Positions 15,289 to 24,591 of a stretch of 37,933 nt of DNA are shown piece after piece. A program made the position numbers and the translations under genes. The stretch spans positions 1 to 37,933 of the forward strand of contig CADATP010000017.1 in assembly GCA_902790935.1 (NCBI GenBank), written 5' to 3'. The notes under the pieces were generated by a model. That model worked only from the letters and a program-made list of their open reading frames with translations. It ran no database searches and had not been told where the DNA came from. The stretch is from an uncultured Lachnospiraceae bacterium. Its GTDB lineage: Bacteria; Bacillota; Clostridia; Lachnospirales; Lachnospiraceae. Position 1 is the first letter of the stretch. Each line of letters starts with the position of its first letter.

Positions 15289-16284
15289 TTAGGTACCGAT
15301 CTGTTCAAGAAGGGTATTCATATTTTTATACAAAGAATCCGTTCCGTCGGATTTAAGTATCACAGATATAAACGGTGATCCGTTTACGTCCTTTGAAAGA
15401 AGTATAAGGCAATGGCCTGCCGCTGTAGTTGTTCCTGTCTTTCCGCCGATAACAGTAACATTTGCCGGCGGATTAAGGGTTCCGTTTATATATGCATTGG
15501 TATTTTTAACGGACAAAACAACTTCTTTTCCGTTCTTATTGGTGTAAGTAGCATCAAAGGTCTGAAGAGATATGATCTGCGTAAACTCTTCGTACTTTAT
15601 ACACTCGTTAAAGATCAGATAAAGATCGTAAGCCGTTGTATAATGCTCAGGATTTGAAAGTCCGTGGGGATTTGTAAAATGTGTGCCTGTTGCTCCCAGA
15701 TTTATTGCCTCTTCATTCATCATAGCAACAAATCCGTCAACGCTTCCGCCGATATTTTCAGCAATTAAAAGCGCCACATCATTTGCCGAATACAAAAGCA
15801 GCATTCTAAGAGCCTGGTAAAGGGTCATAGAGTCTCCGGCTACTATTCCCGCAAGCTGAGCCCCGGTCTCCTTAATATTTACGGCATTTGTCGCTGTTAA
15901 AACCTGATCCATTTTGCCGTGCTTTATGGCAACAAGTGCGGTCATTATCTTGGTAAGGGAAGCAGGATACAGGGTTTCCAATGCGTTTTTGGAATAAACA
16001 ACCTCTTTATTGTTTATGTCAAACAAAACAGCGCTTTCACATGAATCAAGATCGATAGCTCCATCTCCCACAAGATCATTTGTGGCAACGCAAAGGGATG
16101 ATGCAAAAGCGTCGGCTCTGTCCTCAACTGAGGCCTTATCACTTATAGCTCCCATATTCAGACTGCCATACTCTGACGAGTATGGAATCTGGGCACATCC
16201 GCAGGCTGACAATATGCAAATTACAGATAAAAGCCCCGCAATAAAACGATATTGCAGGGCCTTGGCCTTATTTATACATCTCAC
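15289..16284 (-). CDS. dacA: D-alanyl-D-alanine carboxypeptidase lipoprotein (PBP5/S11 family)
   Basis: A 331-residue penicillin-binding serine peptidase that trims peptidoglycan pentapeptides. Catalytic motifs: Ser109-Leu-Thr-Lys112 (YPASLTK), Ser166-Ala-Asn168 (LYSANDVA) and Lys282-Thr-Gly284 (GGKTGTT). The signal sequence ends in a lipobox, LSAC with Cys28, so it is likely a lipoprotein processed by LspA rather than anchored by a C-terminal helix. The beta-rich C-terminal domain of classical DacA is missing; the protein stops soon after the KTG domain. The start is GTG at 16284, inside mgsA (17-nt overlap), with GAGGAG 12 nt upstream. Confidence 0.9.
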   Translation of the reverse strand: MRCINKAKALQYRFIAGLLSVICILSACGCAQIPYSSEYGSLNMGAISDKASVEDRADAFASSLCVATNDLVGDGAIDLDSCESAVLFDINNKEVVYSKNALETLYPASLTKIMTALVAIKHGKMDQVLTATNAVNIKETGAQLAGIVAGDSMTLYQALRMLLLYSANDVALLIAENIGGSVDGFVAMMNEEAINLGATGTHFTNPHGLSNPEHYTTAYDLYLIFNECIKYEEFTQIISLQTFDATYTNKNGKEVVLSVKNTNAYINGTLNPPANVTVIGGKTGTTTAAGHCLILLSKDVNGSPFISVILKSDGTDSLYKNMNTLLEQIGT

Positions 16285-16663
16285 GCCACTCTAAATCTCC
16301 TCTTTCCGAGGACTTGATAAGAAGCTCTGCACTGGCAAGATTAGTTGCCAGGGGAATATTATTGGTGTCGCAAAGTCTGACTACGATGTTAACATCAGGC
16401 TCATGAGACTTGGGATTAAGAGGGTCTCTGAGGAATATGACCATATCTATCTGGTTACACTCAATGAGAGCACCTATCTGCTGCATTCCTCCAAGGTGTC
16501 CCGCAAGGGATTTATGAATGGTCAGATTGGTTACTTCCTCAATAAGTCTTCCTGTAGTAGCTGTTGCGTATAGTTCGTTCTTACTAAGAATCCCCTTGTA
16601 AGCTATACAAAAATTCTGCATAAGCTTTTTCTTTGCGTCATGCGCAATAAGCGCAATATTCAT
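16268..16663 (-). CDS. mgsA: Methylglyoxal synthase homologue lacking the catalytic aspartate
   Basis: A 131-residue homologue of MgsA, which converts dihydroxyacetone phosphate to methylglyoxal. Fold and motifs are retained: [10 protein letters not shown] at the start, the phosphate-binding ATTGRLI (usual TGTTG reads TATTG), [22 protein letters not shown] and [11 protein letters not shown]. In the hallmark GPxGGDQQ segment this protein reads [12 protein letters not shown]: Pro is His and the catalytic Asp (Asp71 in E. coli) is Met60, encoded by ATG at 16484-16486. The protein may be inactive, or have a changed reaction or regulatory role. It overlaps dacA and follows rodA by 20 nt. Confidence 0.85.
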   Translation of the reverse strand: MNIALIAHDAKKKLMQNFCIAYKGILSKNELYATATTGRLIEEVTNLTIHKSLAGHLGGMQQIGALIECNQIDMVIFLRDPLNPKSHEPDVNIVVRLCDTNNIPLATNLASAELLIKSSERGDLEWREMYK

Positions 16664-16683
16664 ACCCCTATACCTCCGATAAA

Positions 16684-17835
16684 CTAAAGTTTGGATAGAT
16701 CATTAAATATATAATCGTCAACAGTCGAATTACCCCTTTTCGCCTGTGTACGAACATTTATAACAATTCCTATGCCGAAAAACAGCGTAAGAAGCGAAGT
16801 TAAACCGTAACTGACAAAAGGAAGCGGCAATCCTGTGTTTGGTAAAATAAATGTCGCAACACCGATATTTATAAAACTCTGAAAGCCGATAAGCGCGCCC
16901 ATAGCCGCACCTATGATACTTCCGCCCACATCCGGGGCTCTTCTGCCCACAGATATGCATTCGAGAGCAATGAGGATAAGGAGTCCTATAACGACAACGC
17001 TTCCTCTGAATCCAAATTCCTCTCCAATTATTGCGAAGATAAAGTCCGTCTGATCCTCGGAAAGGAAATTTCCGTTTTTGACAGAGGTTATCTCATTATT
17101 CCGATATCCCTTACCCTCGAGCATCCCGGATGCTATGGCAGTAACGGAATTTTGCTGTTGATAAACAAGATCCGGATAGCTCTCGGGATCCTGGAAGGAC
17201 CAGACTCTCTCCATCTGATAGGTCTTAAGGATGGTTGAATCGGGCCTTAAAGCAACAGACATAAATATAAGCGCCGCCGGCACTATAACAGCCAAAATGC
17301 CAAGGATGATCCTGAATTTAAGCTTGCCTGCAAACATGATAGCAGAAAATATTAAAGCTAACATGATGGTAGTTGACAGATCCGGCTGCGCAAGGACAAG
17401 CGCAACAGGCACACCGATAAACAAAATGCAGAGCAATATGATAGGAAAAGAATTAAATTTTTCTCTCTGTATCATAATAAACTGTGCGAAGAATAAAATC
17501 AATAAAATTTTAGCCAGTTCGGAGGGCTGAAACTTAATTGAACCGATCATAAGCCAGCGCTGTGCATTATGTGAGGACTCTCCGGTAAATATAACCAAAA
17601 CTAAAAGCGCCAAGTTCAAAATATAGATAACCCAGTAAAACTTAAGTATAAAATGGTAATCTATAAATGAAACGAAAAGCATTACAACAAGGCCTGCTAT
17701 ATAGCCGTAAAGCTGCTTCTTAAAAAGACTGGGCTGAGCGCTTCCCACCGCAAAAACTCCGATAAGGGCCACAGCCGCCACAAGTAATATTAACTTAAAA
17801 TCATAATCCGTGATCTTGAATTTCTTAAAGGGCAT
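16684..17835 (-). CDS. rodA: RodA, SEDS-family peptidoglycan polymerase of elongation
   Basis: A 383-residue SEDS glycosyltransferase with about ten membrane helices. Conserved segments are [20 protein letters not shown], the large extracellular loop after LAQPDLSTT (with the catalytic-type Asp), [33 protein letters not shown] and [20 protein letters not shown]. FtsW and RodA cannot be told apart on motifs alone; position with mreBCD and the class B PBP makes RodA the better call. The start lies 11 nt inside minC, with GGAG 8 nt upstream. minD and minE, often found between minC and rodA, are absent. Confidence 0.92.
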   Translation of the reverse strand: MPFKKFKITDYDFKLILLVAAVALIGVFAVGSAQPSLFKKQLYGYIAGLVVMLFVSFIDYHFILKFYWVIYILNLALLVLVIFTGESSHNAQRWLMIGSIKFQPSELAKILLILFFAQFIMIQREKFNSFPIILLCILFIGVPVALVLAQPDLSTTIMLALIFSAIMFAGKLKFRIILGILAVIVPAALIFMSVALRPDSTILKTYQMERVWSFQDPESYPDLVYQQQNSVTAIASGMLEGKGYRNNEITSVKNGNFLSEDQTDFIFAIIGEEFGFRGSVVVIGLLILIALECISVGRRAPDVGGSIIGAAMGALIGFQSFINIGVATFILPNTGLPLPFVSYGLTSLLTLFFGIGIVINVRTQAKRGNSTVDDYIFNDLSKL

Positions 17836-18514
17836 ATACTTGCTCCAATACGGACTTGTTTAAGTTGTCAAACACAAGCTCTCCGTTTTGCATATAAACT
17901 ATTTTGGGACTGATCTTTTTTCTAAATCCCCACTTAGGCTTTGTATCGGGAACATATTTTGCGGGGCCGACTCCTATAGCTTCTGCCGAAAGCTCAAGCG
18001 CTATGACAAATGCATCCGTATCGTCAAAGTCTGCACCGGCATATGCTTCACCGTATAAACCACCTAAAACAATGATGCTTCCCGAGCTTCTTACTACGCA
18101 GCCGGGATTCACATCGCCTAAAATAACTATTCCGTCATCATACTCAAGCTTTTGACCATCGGTTACGCTTCCGCGATAAAAATGTCCGGTATCTCCGGGC
18201 TTTGTCATATCCTGAATATGCTTAACCGCCTTAAGATAGTGCTTATTGTGGATCTCATCATCACAGACTATGCAAAGCACATTTAGTGAGCAGGTAGAGC
18301 GGATTATGGTAAGGATCTCAAGCTCCTGGGCGTCGGTCAGCTTTTGACCTTCAATGGCAAGAGCCACGGTAGCATCACCGAAAAAGGATCTTCCTTCGGT
18401 GAATTTCTTTGCAAGCTCATCGCATATCTCATCAAATCCCGCCTCAGGGTCAAGCATCAGCTTGATTCCGTCCTTGAAACTTCTGATAACCAGTGGAGTT
18501 TTTTTATTGTTCAT
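17825..18514 (-). CDS. minC: MinC-like septum-site determining protein without adjacent MinD
   Basis: A 229-residue MinC homologue. The N-terminal FtsZ-inhibiting domain is residues 1-100 (LVIRSFKDGIKLML) and the C-terminal beta-helix 108-185 (DGIVILGDVNPGCVV, GSIIVLGGLYGEAYAGA). MinC normally binds MinD through an RSGQ motif in the C-terminal domain; here that position reads Thr118-Asp-Gly-Gln121 (GSVTDGQKL). Start is ATG 18514 with AAAGG 7 nt upstream; eight further upstream codons lack support. It overlaps rodA directly. Whether it still acts in division-site selection is unclear. Confidence 0.88.
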   Translation of the reverse strand: MNNKKTPLVIRSFKDGIKLMLDPEAGFDEICDELAKKFTEGRSFFGDATVALAIEGQKLTDAQELEILTIIRSTCSLNVLCIVCDDEIHNKHYLKAVKHIQDMTKPGDTGHFYRGSVTDGQKLEYDDGIVILGDVNPGCVVRSSGSIIVLGGLYGEAYAGADFDDTDAFVIALELSAEAIGVGPAKYVPDTKPKWGFRKKISPKIVYMQNGELVFDNLNKSVLEQVYAL

Positions 18515-18541
18515 TCCAAAACCTTTCTGATAAAACAAACA

Positions 18542-21442
18542 TTAAAGTTCGTTAGTAATACCGCCATCGGGTGAATCGGCCTTACCATCGATAAGATCCT
18601 CTTCGTTTACAAGGTCAAAGTAATACTTATATATATCTCTTGCAAGCTGAGCCGCGTAGTCGGATGAATAACCAAAGGGTATACGAACTGCCATTCCGAT
18701 CTCCGGTTCTTCATAAGGAGCAAAGCTTACAAAAAGCGCGTGGCTGGGTCTTGAAGTAGACTGCTGTGCAGTACCGGTTTTTCCGGCTACATTTACGCCT
18801 ACATCATTAAAATAGGACTTATTCTGTACAACGTTTCTCATACCCTTATGAAAAACATCCCAGTACTCCGCAGGAATATCGATTACGTTTCTGACGGAAG
18901 GCACAGATTCGGTTACGGTATTTCCGTAGGCCTTTTGGGTGTGGTCGATCAATGTGAGATTATAAACCGTTCCTTTGTTTGCGATTGCCGAAACGTATCT
19001 CGCAAGCTGAGCCGTAGTATAGCTGTTGGTACCCTGTCCGATAGCGGAACGCACTGCGTCGTTATCTGATACGTCGGGTTCGTACTCCGAAATCTCTACC
19101 CCCGACTTTGAAGAAAGTCCGTAAAGATCGGCGTATTCCGCAAGGGCTGCAAGACCCTCTTCATCGTTGTAAACACCATCCTTTGTAGCAAGCCTGTAGC
19201 CTACTTCATAAAAATAATAGTTACAAGAATCTCTGATGGCCGTCTGGACTATTTCATTACCGTGTCCCCAGACATTCCAGCACTTAGGGGAAGGTGTGAT
19301 TGCTTCGAAGGTTCCGAGACACCGTATAGGTTCCCGCAGCGTAATTACATCGTCCATAAGCCCTGCTGTCGCGGTTACGATCTTGAAGGTCGATCCGGGT
19401 GCCGCTTTATACTGCGTAGCAAAATTCAAAAGAGGCGAAGCCTTGTCGCCGGTAAGCTTTTCATAATAAGCCGCATCAACAGAGTTTGCCATCATATTGT
19501 TGTTATATCCCGGATAAGAAACCATACATAAAACTTTACCGGTATTAACATCATTGATAACAACAGAAGCGTTACAAGGATCAAGTGCGAGCTGGGCCGG
19601 TGTGATATCGATATTGGTGATCCGGTTCATCATAAACTGATATGCGGAAATCCTTGATTTCTTAAGCTTTTCAATCTCGTCTATGGGGATATTGCAGGCA
19701 TCCTGCTCATATAGGAGCATGCAAATCTGTCTGCCGGATATCTTGCCGTTTAAAAGCATATATTTATAAAAACGCTTTTGAAACTCGGTATTGCCCTCGA
19801 TTGTAGCTATAATTTCATTGTAAAGCGCATCAAAGATCTGTGCGGATGAAGGGTATTTTTCGGCTATAGTAAGCTTTGAAGTATCTACCCAGTTCATAGC
19901 TATACAGTAATCCAGATATTCTCCCAGTGAAATTGATTCATCCACGGTCCAGGCATTGTATGTAGAATCCTTAGGATCTATCTTTTCAAAGTCTATAATA
20001 TCATATTTATACAAAAGACTTACGATATTACTCTCATATACCTGATACTCTTTTGAGAGTCTTTTATAGGCTGTGCGCTTTGTGTAAAGCTCATCGTGAA
20101 GTTTTTCATAGGAAAGAGCCTTATAATCAAGGAAAGCCTGATAAACTTCTTTTTCGGTCTGCGCTGCATCTTCGCTTTCAAAATGCTTAATATTGACGAT
20201 GGAGTTGTTTATAACAGCAAAATAAACATCATAGATCGGAATCTTGATATTGGCGCTGCTTGAGTTTTCGGAAGGGATGTACTCTTTTGCATTTATGATC
20301 TTAGAAGCAACAAGTCCCGCAAGTTTTTGTTCAATAAGCTGATATACTGCAATGGTAAGGTCCTTGTCGATAGTAAGATATATATCTTCACCGGAGGTGG
20401 CTTCCTGTCTTTCGAGGACAGAAATAACCTTACCGGTATTATTTACCATAACCTTCTCGTACCCCTTTACTCCCTGAAGCTTTGTCTCCATAGAGCTTTC
20501 GATGCCGCCCTTACCTACAACATCATTTATAGAGTAGGTGTAGGATGTGATCTCCTCCTCCAAAAGCCTTTCATTTAAAGCATCCAGCTCATCTGAAGAA
20601 ATCTTTCCGGTATATCCGAGAATATGGGAAAAATAGGAGCTGTCCACATATCTCCTAACAGTATCCTCCTCAATTGATACGCCGGGCAGGGAATCCGAGT
20701 TTTCAAGAATGACGGCAACTGTCTCATCGCTTACATCAGTAGCGATAGTTGTTCCCATATATTTCCTGAAGGATGTCTGGCTCATTGCAAAGCGCATAGT
20801 TACAATCTTAAGCCAGTTTTCTTTCGAATATCCTTTTCCGGGGATCCACTCTGATTTACTGTTTTCGGGATCTTCGTACTCACCGACAAAATACCTGTAC
20901 CCTTTACCGGAAGCACGGCTTAAATAGATCATAACATCTTCGGCAGTGGAGCTAAGCTCTTCATCAGTAAGTTCAGTAATGTAAGGGTGGTCATAAACAT
21001 CCGCCAAAAATCTGTCAAGGGAATTTCCCGTAACATTAAAAGCGAAATTTCCGTCCTCATCAAGATAGATCTTAAAATCCGAATTGATATGGTCTCCATT
21101 TTTCTCTATGTAATTAATAAGGTTTAACAAAAGAGTGTTGAGCTCTTTATTTTTGGTATTTCCCGAAGATTCAAAGGTATCTTCTACCTTAATGGAATAA
21201 GCGAGTTCATTATAAGCAAGCAGATTACCGTTTCTATCGTAAATATTTCCTCTTGTAGGTGCAATATCGCGAGTCTTTTCCTGGTTAAGAACAAAGTTGT
21301 CAAGGTATGTCTGGCCCTCGATTATCTGAAGCTTATAGCAGCGATAGACCAGCACTCCGCCAAGCAAAAGTACTATTACCCAAAGGATAGTCAGGCGATT
21401 TGTAAATATATTTATTAATCTTTCTCTGAAGCTGTTAAACAC
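18542..21442 (-). CDS. mrdA: Class B penicillin-binding protein 2, unusually long
   Basis: A 966-residue elongation transpeptidase, partner of RodA. It has a membrane anchor at residues 17-35 and the class B dimerisation domain (TRGNIYDRNGNLLAYN; DVVGKGGIE). The transpeptidase domain has Ser684-Thr-Phe-Lys687, Ser739-Cys-Asn741 and Lys888-Thr-Gly890. Typical PBP2 is 600-720 residues. The extra length is mainly an insertion of about 240 residues (roughly 378-620) between TIDKDLTIAVYQ and the NASVVINDVNTGKVL strand. This insert is charged and helical, with no motif I recognise. An extra extension also lies in the N-terminal domain near 90-200. It lies 3 nt after mreD. Confidence 0.93.
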   Translation of the reverse strand: MFNSFRERLINIFTNRLTILWVIVLLLGGVLVYRCYKLQIIEGQTYLDNFVLNQEKTRDIAPTRGNIYDRNGNLLAYNELAYSIKVEDTFESSGNTKNKELNTLLLNLINYIEKNGDHINSDFKIYLDEDGNFAFNVTGNSLDRFLADVYDHPYITELTDEELSSTAEDVMIYLSRASGKGYRYFVGEYEDPENSKSEWIPGKGYSKENWLKIVTMRFAMSQTSFRKYMGTTIATDVSDETVAVILENSDSLPGVSIEEDTVRRYVDSSYFSHILGYTGKISSDELDALNERLLEEEITSYTYSINDVVGKGGIESSMETKLQGVKGYEKVMVNNTGKVISVLERQEATSGEDIYLTIDKDLTIAVYQLIEQKLAGLVASKIINAKEYIPSENSSSANIKIPIYDVYFAVINNSIVNIKHFESEDAAQTEKEVYQAFLDYKALSYEKLHDELYTKRTAYKRLSKEYQVYESNIVSLLYKYDIIDFEKIDPKDSTYNAWTVDESISLGEYLDYCIAMNWVDTSKLTIAEKYPSSAQIFDALYNEIIATIEGNTEFQKRFYKYMLLNGKISGRQICMLLYEQDACNIPIDEIEKLKKSRISAYQFMMNRITNIDITPAQLALDPCNASVVINDVNTGKVLCMVSYPGYNNNMMANSVDAAYYEKLTGDKASPLLNFATQYKAAPGSTFKIVTATAGLMDDVITLREPIRCLGTFEAITPSPKCWNVWGHGNEIVQTAIRDSCNYYFYEVGYRLATKDGVYNDEEGLAALAEYADLYGLSSKSGVEISEYEPDVSDNDAVRSAIGQGTNSYTTAQLARYVSAIANKGTVYNLTLIDHTQKAYGNTVTESVPSVRNVIDIPAEYWDVFHKGMRNVVQNKSYFNDVGVNVAGKTGTAQQSTSRPSHALFVSFAPYEEPEIGMAVRIPFGYSSDYAAQLARDIYKYYFDLVNEEDLIDGKADSPDGGITNEL

Positions 21443-21445
21443 CCT

Positions 21446-21955
21446 TTAGGCCTCTTTCCTGACTTCCCTTTTTTCAAAGGCGTTATATATCAATACAATA
21501 ATAGGATACAGAATAATGGTTATGAGCATCGTATAAAGCATCTCCGGAAAGATTATGTGCCCAAAATAGTAGGAGAAATGCACTCTTCCCCTGATCAGAT
21601 ACCCGAAAATATAATCAAGTACACCGCAGGAAATATTGCTGAGGAAGATAAGGAGCAGCGGAAGCTTGATATCTTCGGGATAGTATATTCCGCAGAATTT
21701 CCCGTTGATGTAACCGATGTACATAAAAATAAGAGCGTGAAGCCCAATTATATCGCCGTAAAAAATATCGAATCCAAGCCCAAGAAGAAAGCCGGCTATA
21801 AGCCCCGCTTTTTCGCCGTGCATAAAACCGTAGATCCCGGTGATAAGAAGAATAAGATTAGGAACGATACCACCGGTATTAAATTGTGTAAATACGCAGT
21901 TTTGAAGCAAAAAGATGATAAATGCTCCCAAAACCATTATTATTCTTCTAATCAT
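21446..21955 (-). CDS. mreD: Rod shape-determining protein MreD
   Basis: A 169-residue membrane protein with about five or six hydrophobic helices and the MreD features NLILLITGIYGFMHGEKAGLIAGFLLGLGFDIFYG and HALIFMYIGYING. It is a small elongasome component between MreC and PBP2. Identification relies on both the sequence and its exact place between mreC and pbp2. Confidence 0.92.
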   Translation of the reverse strand: MIRRIIMVLGAFIIFLLQNCVFTQFNTGGIVPNLILLITGIYGFMHGEKAGLIAGFLLGLGFDIFYGDIIGLHALIFMYIGYINGKFCGIYYPEDIKLPLLLIFLSNISCGVLDYIFGYLIRGRVHFSYYFGHIIFPEMLYTMLITIILYPIIVLIYNAFEKREVRKEA

Positions 21956-21965
21956 ACTTCAAAGA

Positions 21966-22835
21966 TTACTCGTAATCGTTATTTTTCATGTCGGTAATAA
22001 CAAGTACTTCGGACATATGCTCAAAATCAACCGCAGGCGTGATATAGCCCGACTTGGTAAGATTGTTGTTGTCATTTTCGATATACTGTATAAATCCGAT
22101 AAGTATACCCGGAAGATATTTATCGCTTATCTTACTTGTAACAACCTTGTCTCCTACAACTACAGCGTCATTTTCATCTTCAAGCATAGAAAAAGAGATA
22201 ATGTTGCTGTTTAAAAGTTCAAGGTCGCCTTCAACAAACAAAGTCTCTCCGGTAGACAAAACCTGTCCGCTGACAAAGTTTTTATCGGATACGATAGCCT
22301 TTACTCTGGCCCAATTGGGGCCGATACCTGTAATACTTCCCACAAGACCGCCGCCGGAAATAACATTCATATCAACCTCAAGACCGTCATTTGTTCCCTT
22401 GTCGATTATAAAGGATGAAAACCAGTTTCCGCTGTCTTTGGCAATGATCCGGGCGCCGACTTTGTTGTAAGAATCGTACTCGTTGCTAAGTTCAAATAAA
22501 GACCGAAGCGAGTTAAGTTCATACCTTTCCTGGCTGAGAATGGCATTTTCTTCAGTAAGCTTAGTGATCTCATTTTTCAGCTCTTCATTTTCAGCAAGCA
22601 GTCTTTTGACATCCGTAAACTCTTCGGAACGGTTTGAAAGCCACTCTCCGAGTCTTCCGATTCCCTTTTCAAAGGGTACGACAACATATCCCACGACAGT
22701 ATTAAACGGTCCGTCAAAGGCCGTAGTGCCGTAGGTTACCACCATAAGAGCTATACTTAAGATTGAAAAAATTAAAAGGAGATATTTACCCGGAAAAGTA
22801 AATTTCTCCTTTTTTGGTTTAACTACAGGGCTCAT
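21966..22835 (-). CDS. mreC: Rod shape-determining protein MreC
   Basis: A 289-residue bitopic elongasome protein. Membrane helix at about residues 17-37, coiled coil at about 73-115 (RLLAENEELKNEITKLTEENAIL) and a beta-rich external domain (GARIIAKDSGNWFSSFIIDKGTNDGLEVDMNVISGGGLVGSI), which is the MreC core. The ATG overlaps the mreB stop by 4 nt, so translation is coupled. Confidence 0.95.
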   Translation of the reverse strand: MSPVVKPKKEKFTFPGKYLLLIFSILSIALMVVTYGTTAFDGPFNTVVGYVVVPFEKGIGRLGEWLSNRSEEFTDVKRLLAENEELKNEITKLTEENAILSQERYELNSLRSLFELSNEYDSYNKVGARIIAKDSGNWFSSFIIDKGTNDGLEVDMNVISGGGLVGSITGIGPNWARVKAIVSDKNFVSGQVLSTGETLFVEGDLELLNSNIISFSMLEDENDAVVVGDKVVTSKISDKYLPGILIGFIQYIENDNNNLTKSGYITPAVDFEHMSEVLVITDMKNNDYE

Positions 22836-23839
22836 TTACTCATTCCTTCAACAGAATATGCAATGCTCTGGTAATAGCTTTCCTTGAGCATTCTGCCAAG
22901 TCCCTCCGCAACTGTTGTCATGGGATTGGAAGTAGCGTTAACTTTAAGCTTTGTTCCGTTTCCGATAGCCTCAACAAGGTGATTTACCTGAGATGCTCCG
23001 CCGGTAAGATAAATTCCGTTTTTGTAGATGTCTGCAGCAAGCTCGGGAGGCGTAAGATCAAGATATACCTTTATGGCATCAACAATCTTTTCAAACTCGG
23101 TCATAAGTGACTTGTCCACAAGCTCTGTCGGAATATCTCTCTCGACGGGAAGACCGGTCACAACGTCTCTTCCGTATACTGTAACAGGCTTACCTTCAGC
23201 TTCATGCTGGGTAAGGGAGCACTTGATAAACTCAGCGGATTTGTTACCGATATGAAGGTGGAAATCATTTCTGACAAGGCTCTTGATATTCTCATCAAAA
23301 GCAAGCCCTCCGACATTAAGAAGTCTGTTAAGAACGATTCCTCCCAATGAAATAACGGAAATCTCGGTAGTCTCATATCCAACGTCTACTACCATTATTC
23401 CCTGCGTACTCTTAACGTCAAGGCCCATTCCGAGGCCATCGGCAACCGCTTTGTCGGCAACAAGGATTTTCTTTCCCTTAACATTAGCTTCTTTAATAAG
23501 GTCGTAAAAAGCTCTTTTTTCAACATCGGTAATATCAGTAGGTACCGCAACGATAAAGTCTGCGGGCTTAAGCTGTCCGTCCTGAAGATCGCTTATAAAG
23601 AATTTAATAAGGGTCTCCATATTGTTAAGATCGGAAATAACTCCGTTGTTGACTGGGAAAGTGATGTCAAAATTAGCCGGAGCCTTCTCATACATATCGT
23701 ATGCAGAGTCTCCGTATGCAAAGATCGTATTTTTATTTTGAATTGCAATAAGGTTCTTTTGAACCATAATGTCATCATTTGCAAGGGAATAGATCTTTAT
23801 ATTGTTTGTTCCCAGATCAATACCGAATGCGTTACTCAT
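22832..23839 (-). CDS. mreB: Divergent MreB-like actin homologue
   Basis: A 335-residue actin-fold protein at the normal mreB place. The overall MreB pattern is clear: FGIDLGTNNIKIYS (phosphate 1), PVNNGVISDLNNMETLIKFFI, VAVPTDITDVEKRAFYD, EISVISLGGIVLNRLLNVGG and TPPELAADIYKNGIYLTGGASQV. However, the catalytic-loop IEEPxAAAIG reads ADKAVADGLG (residues 128-137), phosphate-2 DIGGGTTE reads DVGYETTE (152-159) and the adenosine-site GGGA reads GGA-S. Start is ATG 23839 with GGAAGG upstream; the longer frame lies inside radC. It may be a paralogue with altered ATP hydrolysis. Confidence 0.9.
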   Translation of the reverse strand: MSNAFGIDLGTNNIKIYSLANDDIMVQKNLIAIQNKNTIFAYGDSAYDMYEKAPANFDITFPVNNGVISDLNNMETLIKFFISDLQDGQLKPADFIVAVPTDITDVEKRAFYDLIKEANVKGKKILVADKAVADGLGMGLDVKSTQGIMVVDVGYETTEISVISLGGIVLNRLLNVGGLAFDENIKSLVRNDFHLHIGNKSAEFIKCSLTQHEAEGKPVTVYGRDVVTGLPVERDIPTELVDKSLMTEFEKIVDAIKVYLDLTPPELAADIYKNGIYLTGGASQVNHLVEAIGNGTKLKVNATSNPMTTVAEGLGRMLKESYYQSIAYSVEGMSK

Positions 23840-23840
23840 T

Positions 23841-24539
23841 TCATTCCTTCCGCCTTTTTGTTTGTAGTAAACCCTCTTCCATAAAGCTGAAATATCTGTT
23901 GTCACCGATAACGATATGGTCAAGAAGTCTTATCTCAAGGAAATCTCCTGCCTTCGCCACCATCTCGGTAAACTCCATATCCGACTTGCTTGGAGTAGGA
24001 TCTCCGCTGGGGTGGTTATGAAGAAGGATGATCGAAACCGCCTTTCCGGACAGGGCTTCGATGAAAATACTTCTCGGAGAAATAACGGATGCATTGACGT
24101 TTCCTACAGAGATCTTGGAGCTGAAAATAAGCTTAAGCTTAGTATCAAGTCCGCACAGCACAACCGTTTCATGGCTTAAATGTCTTAGGTCCTCCATAAA
24201 GTAGTCGGCTACTGTAGCGGGCTTATCCGCTCTGAAGGAGCTTTCGGCGCAGGCTCTGTGCATCCTCATAGACAATTCGGCAAGAGCTTTAAGCTTAATA
24301 GCCTTTACTTTTCCGACTCCCTTTACTTTACAAAGATCGTCAAGACTAAGGTCATAGAGGGAAAGAAGCCCTTCTCTCGGATACTTTCCGAGACTAAGCA
24401 CCTGCCTTGCAACATCAGTTGCATCATGTTCCTTGGTTCCGGTACGGAGTATTATCGCTAAGAGTTCACTCTCCGATAGTGAAAAGGCTCCATACTTTAC
24501 AAACTTTTCATAAGGCTGTTCAGTTTTTAAATTATTCAT
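23841..24539 (-). CDS. radC: RadC family protein (JAB/MPN domain)
   Basis: A 232-residue protein with a helix-hairpin-helix region near residues 62-85 (DDLCKVKGVGKVKAIKL) and a JAB/MPN domain at about 105-230. The JAMM metal motif is complete: His174-Asn-His176, Ser184 and Asp187 (ILLHNHPSGDPTPSKSD). RadC's biochemical role is unsettled; the old link with DNA repair is weak. The ATG at 24539 has GGGAGG right upstream. radC immediately upstream of mreB is a common Firmicutes order. Confidence 0.95.
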   Translation of the reverse strand: MNNLKTEQPYEKFVKYGAFSLSESELLAIILRTGTKEHDATDVARQVLSLGKYPREGLLSLYDLSLDDLCKVKGVGKVKAIKLKALAELSMRMHRACAESSFRADKPATVADYFMEDLRHLSHETVVLCGLDTKLKLIFSSKISVGNVNASVISPRSIFIEALSGKAVSIILLHNHPSGDPTPSKSDMEFTEMVAKAGDFLEIRLLDHIVIGDNRYFSFMEEGLLQTKRRKE

Positions 24540-24591
24540 ATACCTCCCAAATCTTCTTCGGGGACTTAAGAGGGATTAAACAGATTTTATT

